From NCBI GenBank assembly GCA_038503035.1, contig JAVSML010018799.1, forward strand, positions 1-64,000: a DNA stretch of 64,000 nt, read 5' to 3'. The number at the start of each line of letters is the position of its first letter. Position 1 is the first letter of the stretch. This stretch comes from Crocodylus rhombifer. Lineage: Eukaryota; Chordata; Crocodylia; Crocodylidae. Position numbers and translations under genes: made by a program. Below the pieces are notes generated by a model. It had not been told where the DNA came from, did no database searches, and was given only the letters and a program-made list of their open reading frames with translations. Of the stretch, positions 1 to 9,763 are shown in pieces.

Positions 1-2113
1 GGCAACGATGCCAGCAAGGTCTTCAACAACACCGGCTTCCTCTTCTTCTCCATGCTCTTCCTCATGTTTGCTGCGCTGATGCCCACCGTCCTCACCTGTA
101 AGGAGACCGCCCCACCCCCGGGCCCGTGATGGGAGCTCATGAGTGCCCCCATCCTAGGCAGGCCCTGGGCCGGGGGGCATGGTTTGATCCTGCATTGAAA
201 TCCCTGGCTTTACCATGTCTGCTGGTGCATGAGACTGCTGCTGCCCCGGCCTGGGTCTGAGCCAGGGTGGCAGGGCGGGCACTGCTGGGGGCTGAGCTCT
301 GGCTCCCTGCATGCGGAGATGAGGGCCAGGGCCAGGGTCTTTCTGAGAGACCCCCTGGCTTGGACAGAGTTGCTGCCTGCCGCACCCCGGCTTTCCAGCC
401 AAATGAGCTCCATCCCAATGCCCATCAGCTCCTGCCGTGGGGCCCCCGAGATGCTCACTCCTGGGCAGTCTCCAGCTCTTGGCATGAGCCTGGGGGGAGG
501 GACAGGCAATCCAGAGCCCGGCTGGGTTTTGGGGGCTGATCCGGGGCCCTCCCCAGGCTGCTGATCGTGCCCCTCTGCCTCTGCAGTCCCCCTGGAGATG
601 TCCGTGTTCCTGAGAGAGCACCTCAACTACTGGTACAGCCTGAAGGCCTATTACCTGGCCAAGACCATGGCGGATGTGCCCTTCCAGGTGAGGAGAGGGG
701 GGAGAGCGATGCAAGGCAGCCTTCCCAGGAACGGGGGTCCCGTGGGCCCTGGACATGCTGTGCCAGGGGAGGGGTCCAGAGCTGCTAGTCCTGTGCTGGG
801 AGCTGCCCAAGGCATCTGAGCATCCCTGCCCCTCCACCTCCTGCCCTGCAGGTGATTTGCCCCATCGCCTACTGCAGCATCGTGTACTGGATGACGGGCC
901 AGCCCCCCGAGGCCACGCGCTTCCTCCTCTTCTCTGCCCTGGCCACCTCCACTGCCCTGGTGGCCCAGTCCCTGGGGCTCCTCATCGGAGCTGCCTCCAC
1001 CTCCCTGCAGGTCAGAGGGGCTCTGGGTGGGCCAGGGAAGGCTGGGGCAGCATGTGATCATTGGCGGTGCCAGGGCGTGAGGGTGCGTGACCGTGTGTGC
1101 AAGGGGGCACATGCTGTTAGCGAGGAAGTGCGTGCACATATGAGGGCACGAGCGAGCCAGGCATGACATCCAGCACACGTGTGCGTGCACTGGGTGTGAG
1201 CCAGCTGCGTCAGCATGCGCGCCGAGGGGGCTCCCTGCCCTACCGCAGCGCCTGACTCCCCGCTGCCTCTGTCCCAGGTGGCCACATTCGTGGGGCCGGT
1301 CACTGCCATCCCCGTCCTGCTCTTCTCAGGCTTCTTCGTCAGCTTCAAGACCATCCCCACGTACCTGCAGTGGAGCTCCTACGTCTCCTACGTCAGGTGG
1401 GCAGCGCGGCGGGACTGGGCCTTGAGTGTTCCCGTGGATGCTTCGCTGGCGAGGGCCTGGGGCATGTCCAGCACCCCCTGTGCCTGGGGACCCTCTCCTG
1501 GGGCAGTGACACCCAGCTCCATGGATGGGGAGCTGCTGGGGGGTGGGGAAGCCTGGTGCCTCTTGCTGGGGGCATAGACCTGAAGCTGTCCTGGGGGAAA
1601 GTGATGGCCTGAGGCTCAGTGCCACGCAGCAGTGCTGGTATCACTCCTGTCTGCACCCTGGTGCACTCTTGTGCTGGTACCTGGCCTAGGAGCCCCTTTC
1701 TGGCACCCCTCTTAGCTGGCTTTCTGGGGTGCAGGGCTGTAACCAGCTTGGGGTCCCCTGCGAGCATCTGGCTGCAGCAGGGTGCAGACCTGCCCCGCAT
1801 GGGCCTCAATGCCCATCAGGATGCCAATAGCCAGCCCTGCCCGTGCTGGTGCCCGTCGGGGTGACGCTGTGTCTGTTGCACACACAGGTATGGCTTTGAG
1901 GGCGTCATCCTCACCATTTATGCCATGGGGCGTGAGGATCTGGAGTGCCAGGAGGATTTCTGCCCCTTCAAGGAACCTGCCCGCATCCTGCAGGAGCTGG
2001 ACGTCGAGGAGGCCAAGCTCTACCTGGACTTCATTGTCCTGGGCATCTTCTTCCTCACCCTGCGGCTCCTGGCGTACTTGGTGCTCCGCTACAAGGTGAA
2101 GTCAGAGAGATAA
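1..2113 (+). CDS. ABCG4: ATP-binding cassette half-transporter ABCG4, C-terminal part (5' end outside window)
   Basis: Five coding exons: 1-97 (open at the left edge), 587-687, 852-1010, 1278-1396 and 1888-2113, all with GT-AG junctions and compatible phases; stop TAA at 2111-2113. They encode the last 233 residues of a protein that is about 646 aa in human, namely most of the ABC2-type membrane domain. Hydrophobic helices are visible around [52 protein letters not shown] and [19 protein letters not shown]; the ATPase half lies upstream. ABCG4 is a membrane half-transporter that dimerises (with itself or ABCG1) and moves sterols to lipoprotein acceptors. I chose ABCG4 over ABCG1 because of [43 protein letters not shown] and the C-terminus KVKSER; ABCG1, as remembered, has [14 protein letters not shown] and KIRAER. 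NLRX1 follows on the same strand. Confidence 0.96.
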
Positions 2114-5100
2114 AGGGTCCCTGGGCCGGACGCCTTCCCCAGACCGGAGCCGCCGCGGCACGGACAATCCCGCCGGACACGGTCCCTGCGGTTGGGCTGG
2201 TGCCGCCCGGCCCGGCACAGTCGAGAAGGATTTTGCGACGTCTCGGAACTGTTTTAACCTTTCCACGCGCCTCATCGCCGACGTTTTGTACAGATCTGGA
2301 ATGCGTCATGCCCCTCCCCCGCCCCCCGGCCCACGGACTTGGGGTCCCTTCCTCACGCCGGCCCTCTCCTCCACCGACCACCGTAGGACCCTAGCGCTGG
2401 ACCCACAGGAGGCAGCTGTGTTCAAAGCCTGATGAGAGCGAGAGAACAGGTCCCCAAAGCTTTGCTGCTGGAGGGAGGGGGTTGTGCATCCGTGAACCCC
2501 CCTGGAGGGGGCCGTGGTGGCCAGGCCGCCCCCCACGAAGCGCAGTTTTGTAGCGCAGTGTGTCGTGCCGTCGTTGACCTGCCTGCTTGTCGCCGCCCAG
2601 CCGCATGTGTGCCCGTGTGCCGAAGAAGACGGACAGCCCTGCAGACTCCGTTGCCCGAGGCTTTTGTGATTGTCGTTAGCATAGCACCAAGACACAGCCC
2701 CCCACCCCCCCACCGTCTGTTTGGTTTTTGTAAAAGCCCCTTTTTTCTTAAGAAAAACCTGAAACCAAATGAAGCCCCAGCAGCCTGTCATATGGGGGCT
2801 AGGCAGAAGAAGGCTTGGGGGTCCCTTCCCTTGGCCGGCCTGGAAAAGGGCAGTGGGAAGGATGCTCTTGGGTCAGGACTCCCAGCTGCGGCACTGGCAG
2901 GATCTGACGGGAGCAGAACCATTTCAGGGCTACGATTTGGGCAGGGGGCAGGGGTGAGGGGTTGTCTCCCCCCTGCTCCCTGCTGGGCCTGCACGTCCCC
3001 CCTGGGCTGTGACTGGAGAGAGTGGAGCTGACCGGCACCGAGGTGGAGCGGACTGGCTGCCCCCTGCAAAAGGAAGCACGTCGCAAGGAGCTGTGGAGGG
3101 ATCGGGCGCCGCTTGCTAGTGCCAGGGGACTGCCAAGGGGCTGCATCATTGCTGCTTCACACCAGCGCGAGATGAGAATCAGCCCTCACCCGTGAGAAGA
3201 GCGTCTGGGCCGGATTCCCCCCGGCCCCAGTGCTTCACATCCCTGCTTGCTCCTGCGCCCCCCGGCCAGCCCCCAGCTGGGACACGCAGGTGTGGTCCCG
3301 TCCCCACCAGGGCCGTGATGCTGAATCAGCTCGTCAGGAGCAGGTCCTGGTGCTTTGGACTCAGGATGGGACCCAGACTGGAGCTGCTGCTGCAGAAACC
3401 TTGGAGCAGGGGGAGCTCAGGGGGCAAGAGAAACGATTGCTTTGGTGGAGATTGCCCGGTGCTCCGAGCTCAGATGTCTGGTGCAGAGCATCTCTGAGCT
3501 GTCAACTTCAGCTCAGCTGAGCATGTCAACCTCTGGCGATGGAGCCCTCGCTCTGCTGAGAGCTGGTCTCATCCTGCCCACTGAGCAGGGCCTGCTGTGG
3601 TCAGTGTTTGCATAGGAGACCGTGGCATGGCCCGTGGCGGATGTAGCCCGTGGTTTCCTGTTTCAGTGCAGCCAAAGAGTTGTCTTTCAGATGAATGTTG
3701 AATCTGAAGCCCTGTGGCTTGATAGCCAGGGGGTTGGGGTTGGGACCGTGGCCTGATTCCAGCTCAGGTGGCCTCGTTTTGCCATGCTGGCGTGCGAGGA
3801 GGCAGGGGCCCTGTGCCAGCTGGCTAGTATGCTGGGGCCCCCGTTTTAGCCATGCAAGACCTGGGCAGTCAGGAAAGCACCGCGGTCCAGGGCTCAGAGG
3901 GGTTGAGTGGGACGAGGGCTGCGGGGCGGGCAGCCACCTGGGACGGGGTCGGGAGAGGCCTGGGCAGAGCTGAGCCGTTCTCTCTGGCCCGCCCGGCCCA
4001 TGGTGGGCCAGGGCATTTGGGCGCGTGGCCTGGTGCAGGATCCGGGGCTATGGGGCCCTGCTGGCCGGTGGTGGCAGGGAGCAAGCGAGGGCTGTGCTTG
4101 CCTCGGGTCACTTGGCCTAGGGCCACTTCCCTTCTGCTTCCATCGCTGGCCCCGTCTCTGCCACCACCGGGTGCGGATCCAGCTCTAGATTCAGCCCAGG
4201 CCACGGGGTGAGTTTGAGCCCCTGGACATGAGAAATGGCTGATAAGAGCCGTCCCGTGGCCTCCAAGGGGTTTGTGCTGCCCAAGAGGAGCCAACGTGGC
4301 TTGGGGTCCCATCAGGCTGGCCCATGCCCCCCTACCCTGCTTTACTCTGCAGCGTTGGTTCTGGTCCCAGCTCCCTGGCTGCCGTATGGGCCACGCTGCT
4401 CTTTGCGGATCACAATCCCAGCACTCAAATGCAAGTAACGCAGCATGTTTGCACTGAGCTTGAGTCACGGCTCAAGGAGCCTGGCAGAGCTGCCCTGCCC
4501 CTGGCCCCATGGACCAGGCCACAGTGCCCTCGGGTCCTCCGGGTGCCTGGCCCTGCTCCTGGTGGCTGGGGTGCACTGAGCGCAGGGGAGCCCGCTGCCC
4601 TGTGGCATGTGGCGTGTGCCCTTCTGGTGGGGGGTGGGGAGGGGACACGCTGCCCAACCTGCTGCCCACAGCAATAATGCCAGCTGCCCGCAGCTCGTGG
4701 CCTGGCAGGCAGCTGGGTCCTGCCTCTCCTTCCTCAGTTGAGTCCAAAACCTAAGCAACCAAAGCGCTGTGTCCCCGCACCATGAGGTCTGACCTGGGGC
4801 TCCTGCAGGTGTGGCTAGTGACGGTGGGCCAGCTCCAGCCGTGGCCGGGGGTGCCAGGACGTGGCCTCGTGCCCTGGCAGCCCCAGGGGACATTGGCTGT
4901 GATGCACTTTACCAGGGAGCGTCCTGTGGGGCTCAGATGTCATGGGTGACTCTTGGGGGGTGATACAAAGCTGAGGGTCAGCATCTACTCCCTTTCCAAG
5001 AAAATCCTGTGCATCTCCTTTGGTTATGGAAGAGGAGAGGTGTGGATCAGGGAGGGTTGGTGCCCACCACGCCGCTCCAGCCACCCAGCCCATCCGTCTC

Positions 5101-5412
5101 CGCCAGGCACTGCTCTTTCCCCCACAGCAGCACGCGTGATCTTCCGTGTGGCTGCGGGGGCGAGAGTGGCCTGTTTTTAATGGTGTCACCCCCGGGATGG
5201 CTCCTTCTCCCTGCCAGGACAGGTGTGGCCTCTCCTGTGAGCACCCCTTTGGCCCCCAACCCCGCCGCTACACACACAACCAGGTACCGCCTTGCACGTC
5301 CTCCTCCGTGGTGGGGGGGGTCACTATCAACCCGCTGGTGCTAACGTGGCTCAGTGCGGCCGGAGGGCGGCCGGTTCCACGGAGCGGGCGGCTGGGGCCC
5401 CGTGCGGGGCGG

Positions 5413-5448
5413 ACGTGTGTGCGCGCGTGCACGTGTGTGTGTGTGTGT
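5413..5448. repeat. (GT)n / alternating purine-pyrimidine microsatellite
   Basis: Run of GT, GC and CGTG dinucleotides ending in about eight TG units, inside the presumed ABCG4 3' UTR. Confidence 0.85.
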
Positions 5449-6123
5449 CCGTGCCAGGCATCCCACGATCAGGCAATAAGCAGCGCTTTGTTTTCTGCGT
5501 GCAAACAGTGTTCGTGGAGGTGGGTCCTCTGGCTTGTTCCTGTGCCCCGCGCCTCCCCCCTTGCTTTCCCAGTGGCCTCCCAGTGTGTGGGTAGGGATGG
5601 GCAGGCACAGGGAGCTCGTGTGCGTGCAGCACGGGAAGGGACAGGCTAGTGGCTCCCACGCTCGGGTCCGTCCACGCCGGCAACCCATGGCAAGCAGCCA
5701 CAGACAGCGTCATCGCTGCCCTTCCCTGCTTGAGGTGTGGTGAGACGGTGCAGGGCATCTGCAAGGGAGGTGCTGGCATGGCTTGTTGGCCCCCGGGCTA
5801 GGGAATAAGAGCTGCAGTGCAAGCCCCTGGGCTGGGGCAACAGGCCAAAGCCAGCGCATCAGATGTGGGCCCTGGCATTGCCTGGCCGCCTCTCCACTTC
5901 CCTGCCGCTGCCGCCAGGTGCCAACAGGGCTTTGCCAGTAGCCGTATCAGCCCGGGACACAGCGATGCACAGCACATCATGAAGCCGCAGCCTCAAACTT
6001 CATGGAGAACAACCAGCCAGCGAGTCCCTGCCCACTGGGAGCTTCCCGGGGAGCCGGGCTCTGCTTTGTTGGCGTGTCACTGCGTGTCCAAGGGGCAGTG
6101 CCAGGTGAAAGGGTTCTGCTGAA

Positions 6124-6148
6124 TGCACGTGCACGTGCACGTGCATGC
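6124..6148. repeat. tandem GCACGT repeat with three CACGTG palindromes
   Basis: GCACGT is repeated in tandem, giving three overlapping-phase CACGTG E-box palindromes at about 6126, 6132 and 6138. The tract is self-complementary and alternates purine and pyrimidine, so it could adopt Z-form. It lies about 180 bases before the poly(A) signal. Confidence 0.8.
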
Positions 6149-6321
6149 GGGTCCCTGGGTTTCCAGACTTCTAGCTGGTCTCCTAGGAGAGCTTTTGCCG
6201 GGGGAAGGTTTCTGCCCCAGCCCAGGCCGGAGGGCTGCAGGAGTGGCTGCCCAGGCAGGTATTTTGCAGTTGATGTCAGTGTTATTGGGATGCCAGCTGT
6301 GCTCATTGGGTTTCACACCTC

Positions 6322-6327
6322 AATAAA
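6322..6327 (+). terminator. candidate ABCG4 poly(A) signal AATAAA
   Basis: A perfect AATAAA lies about 4.2 kb past the ABCG4 stop and is followed some 45 bases later by a GT-rich stretch (6371-6389), the usual layout of a cleavage and polyadenylation site. Transcript data would be needed to assign it. Confidence 0.5.
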
Positions 6328-6540
6328 ACCTATATTTATACTGGATGGGGCAGATGGCCTTGCCCCTCTGCGCCTGTGTGTGTGTGTACATATATAGCGT
6401 GCATGCAGTGTGTCCTGGTGTGATCATGTGCATGCTGGTGTTTGGCTTGTGTGCAATGCTGTAGGCACCAGTCTGTGCAACAGTAGTGGTGTATGGGATG
6501 GGGTGCATGCATGGAGCCGTGTGGCTCTGTGCACGTGTAT

Positions 6541-6543
<3 letters not shown>

Positions 6544-6577
<34 letters not shown>
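6544..6577. repeat. (GT)n microsatellite
   Basis: Pure GT dinucleotide run of about 17 units, just past the presumed ABCG4 cleavage site, in a wider TG-rich stretch from about 6370 to 6700. Confidence 0.95.
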
Positions 6578-6581
<4 letters not shown>

Positions 6582-8129
6582 GCATTAGGCATCAGGTCCT
6601 GGTGTGAAGGTGTTTGTGTGTAATGGTGTGGGCAGGGGGATGCAGGCGTGAGGCAGTGTGGCAGGGTATGTGTGCATCTGCATGCGTGTGCCGGCTGAGG
6701 GGCAGCTGTGTGGCACGCTGACCAGTGCATGTGGCTGGGAGCCAGCGTGGCCCGAGCCTGCCCTTGTGCGGAAGGGGTGGGAGCGCGGGGGTTCGGAGGG
6801 GCCTGGGTGGGGGTCCCGCTGTGCCACAGTGCAGGCCCCTGCCAGGGCAGGGCTACAGGGCATTTCCCTGAGCCTGCGCTGACAGGAAACGCCAGACGGG
6901 TGAGCAGCTCTGGCAACCACTCCCTCCCCAGCCAGGATCAGGGCCCCAGAGGCAGGAGCTGGGGCAGCCCCAGTCCGCGGTCCTGGCCTCCGCGGGCCAG
7001 AGGACACGGCCACCCCGGGCACGGGCACACCACTGTGGTGGCTGCCTCCCTGCCCTGCCCTGTGCCCCTGGGCTGGTGGCTGTCTGCACAGCCTCAGGAT
7101 AGGAGTAGCAAGGCACATCCCCTGCCATCCTGGTGCCCGAATCCCTGCGAGGGCCTGGGCCATGAGAAAGCCCCATCCTGGAGCCCACAGCACAGCCTGG
7201 GGCCCCTGCCTGGTGCTGGACTTGCCCTCCTTGGGGACCCCGTCTCCTTGTCCAGTTTACTCACCCCACCCCTTCCCCTGTCAGCTGGTCAGCCCAGGCT
7301 GGGGGCGGGGGGCGACTCCCATGCTCATCCAGCCTACCCCCATCAGTGGGGCCAGGCGATGCCTGGGGGCCCAGCGTGGAAGAGGGGTCAGAGCTGCCCC
7401 CTCCAGGGCCTGGCCCAGCCTGTGCCCTCATTGACCGTGTCAATCTGGAGCCCCAGCAGGATCAGCCCCAGCCACAGGAATGGCCCAGCTCTGCCCGGCT
7501 GCACGGCTCTGCCCTCCCCGCCCGGTCTTGGCTGCATCCCCAGCCAACAGTGGAGAGGAGGCAGGGCCACGCTTGCAGGAAGTTGCAGCCAGAGACACCA
7601 AAATCGGAACAGGCGCGGCAGGAAGAGTGACAGGGCAGAGGCCAGGGTGTGGGGAGAGCAGACCTAGCCGCGCCGAGGGCACGGGACCCCCAGCCGGTAA
7701 CCCCTGACCTGCCCGCTCCGTGCTCCCCTCCACTTGGGCTGGGCTGCCCCTCCCACGGGCGCTCTCCCGAGCCCCACACCCTGCGTGGGCTGGGGGTCTC
7801 CGGGCTGGCTCCTCCTGGCAGGGCAGCTGCCCAGGTGGGGGCACTGGGGGCCTCTGCGGGCAGGGTGGGAAGCCAGCAGCCCTGCAAGGGGGGCTCCCTG
7901 CAGCTGTCACCCTGGCTTCTCGGGACAGCCACCAAGGGCAGAGGCTGCTGCAGGGAGCCCTCGAAGGGGGGCTAGAGATTATATCCAGCTCAGGATTAAC
8001 TCCCAATATGGCCCTGGCAAGCACCCAGGCCCAGGCGGGGGGCCGGGTTGTCACAGGGCCCCCACGCCGTCCCCGAGAGCCAGGCTGGCAGCTGGGACGC
8101 CTGGCTTCTGTGCTGCGCCTCGCCCCCGG

Positions 8130-8225
8130 CGGTGGCCGCGCGGGAATCCAGAGCCGGGACTCCTGGGTTCCAGCTCGGGCGCCGGCCCCTGCTTGTGCCT
8201 CGGTTTCCCCAAACACTCCTGATGC
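8130..8225 (+). repeat. MIR-like SINE fragment
   Basis: Contains the recognisable pieces ACTCCTGGGTTCCAG and TGCCTCGGTTTCCCC in the order and spacing of the MIR core. Diverged; boundaries approximate. Confidence 0.4.
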
Positions 8226-8303
8226 TGCCCCAGGGCCCTGGGCGGGGCAGAGGCGGTGCCGGGACCTTCCCCAGCAGGTTCCTCAGCTCTCCTGTCTCCC
8301 TAG

Positions 8304-8357
8304 GATGGAGGAGCAGCAGGGTGGAGCCCATGCAGAGGCTGAGTCAGAAGAGCGCAG
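8304..8357 (+). other. possible untranslated or alternative upstream exon of NLRX1
   Basis: A 54-base interval is preceded by a pyrimidine-rich tract ending in TAG (8301-8303) and followed by a strong donor, AG|GTGAGG. It has one open frame starting ATG GAG GAG, rich in Glu and Gln, without family similarity that I know. It lies about 1.4 kb before the first NLRX1 coding exon. Splice-site appearance is the only evidence. Confidence 0.3.
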
Positions 8358-9422
8358 GTGAGGCCTGGTGTGGGGAGCATCCCACTCCTTAACCCTTCCA
8401 TCAAGCCTGGCCCCAGCCCTGGCCCCTCTGCTCCTGCCAGGCTGGGTTGTCTGTGCCCTGTCTGGGCATGGGCTGAGCCAGCCGTCGCCGTCTATATGCC
8501 CTTCGAGCCCAGGACTGGGCTGGGGACCCACTCAGCCCCTTCCCACAGGGTTGCACAGCTCCCAGTGAGCTCTGTTTGGGGACAACGCGTCCCAGCAGCA
8601 CGGGACTCGGGTGGGGGACACAGCTCAGCCAGGGCCCCTCGTGGCCCCCCATGTGCTCCCAGTTCCCTGCCTGCCAGTGCCTTCTCCACGCTCCGGGTTT
8701 GGTGCCATGCAGCCCCCGCATCCTGAGCTCCAGCCTGCTGCTTTAAGGGGAGGAGGCTCTGGTGGCTCGAGCTGGCCTCTCCCTCCCAGCACAGCCAGCT
8801 CATCCCATCCGTCTGCCAGCCGGGTTGATGCCGCGTTGGCTGCCGCAGCGTGGGGACGAGGGCGCTGGGGTGGGGAGGGCCCCGGGCCCACCAGCCCGAG
8901 ACCTGGCAGCTGCAGGGCGACGTCCGGCCTGGACCCTCCCCTGCTGGGCATGGCCAGGGCGAGGAGTAAAGCCTTGAACCATCCAGGTACTTGGAGGATC
9001 TGCCCCACTTCCTTCCTTCCCTCTCTGCCCTCCCTGCCTCTACCTCAGCCCCCCCTGCTTGCAGTGCTGTCAGCTCCCGGGGTTGCGCCCCAAGCCTCCG
9101 CTCCTACCCCCAGCAGGCCCCAGCCCCCGGCCTCACATGGGCGCCAGAGATGCTCTTTTCTGCCCACGGATTGATTCAGCCTGGCCCATGGGAGTCTGCT
9201 GCCAGCTTGAGACCTGGCTATCCCCAGCTTGCACCAGCTTCACTCTGGAGTGACTGTTCACCCTGGGGACCCCAGGGCACAGGAAAGTCCTTCCCCTGCC
9301 TGTGTCTCAGACAGGTGCCCTGGGGTGCAGGCTATCTCTGCCCATTTCCTGCCCCCAGCTCTACCCCATTCCTTCCCCTCCCTGCTCCCAGTGCTTCTTT
9401 GCTGGCCAGGCCGTGCCAACAG

Positions 9423-9429
9423 TATAAAG
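9423..9429 (+). promoter_or_regulatory. TATA-like box upstream of NLRX1
   Basis: TATAAAG in GC-rich sequence, about 350 bases before the NLRX1 start codon. It could serve a proximal promoter, but the acceptor at 9761-9763 indicates an upstream exon, so its use is uncertain. Confidence 0.25.
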
Positions 9430-9763
9430 CCCCTGAGAGCCCCTTGCCCAGGGCAGGAGCCACAGGGAGCGGCAGAGGTTTGTGTCCAGGAAGACTGGAC
9501 CAGTGACCCCTCCGGCCAGGGGGCTGGGATCCGGGCACCAGGAAGGACTGTGAGGGGGAAGGTAGCGCTGTCCATGCCCCCCCACCCATCATGAGGCGCT
9601 TCCTGGGGTTCCCCTGGGCTGGCTCCCAGCTCCGGAGGCTGGATAGGAGACTGCCCCCCTGCAGCAGCAGGCTCCGGCATTGCCCCCCTCATTGCTCCAG
9701 GGCAACCCTGGCAGCGCCCGGGGCCATGGATGCTGCGCTGAGCCCTCTCTTCCTGACTTTCAG

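Larger units (their letters stand above)
2114..6345 (+). other. ABCG4: probable long 3' untranslated region of ABCG4
   Basis: About 4.2 kb between the ABCG4 stop and the first AATAAA on this strand holds no exon-like coding segment; its open frames lack family features and look like by-products of high GC. Treating all of it as 3' UTR is inference: no earlier AATAAA was found, but a variant signal nearer the stop could be used. It contains CA/TG-rich tracts at 5413-5448 and 6124-6148. Confidence 0.45.
6600..9763. other. ABCG4-NLRX1 intergenic / NLRX1 5' region
   Basis: GC-rich DNA without a coding exon I can defend. It contains one exon-like interval (8304-8357), a TATA-like box at 9423, a MIR-like fragment near 8130-8225 and a short ATG-initiated frame at 9591-9766. 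Most long open frames here are by-products of few stop codons in GC-rich sequence. Confidence 0.6.

Noticed and set aside
1..2113. ABCG1 as the identity of the first gene
   Set aside because: Diagnostic segments fit ABCG4, and NLRX1 downstream is the known neighbour of ABCG4.
6708..7667. 319-aa plus-strand frame between ABCG4 and NLRX1
   Set aside because: No domain, no splice context, composition typical of random GC-rich sequence.
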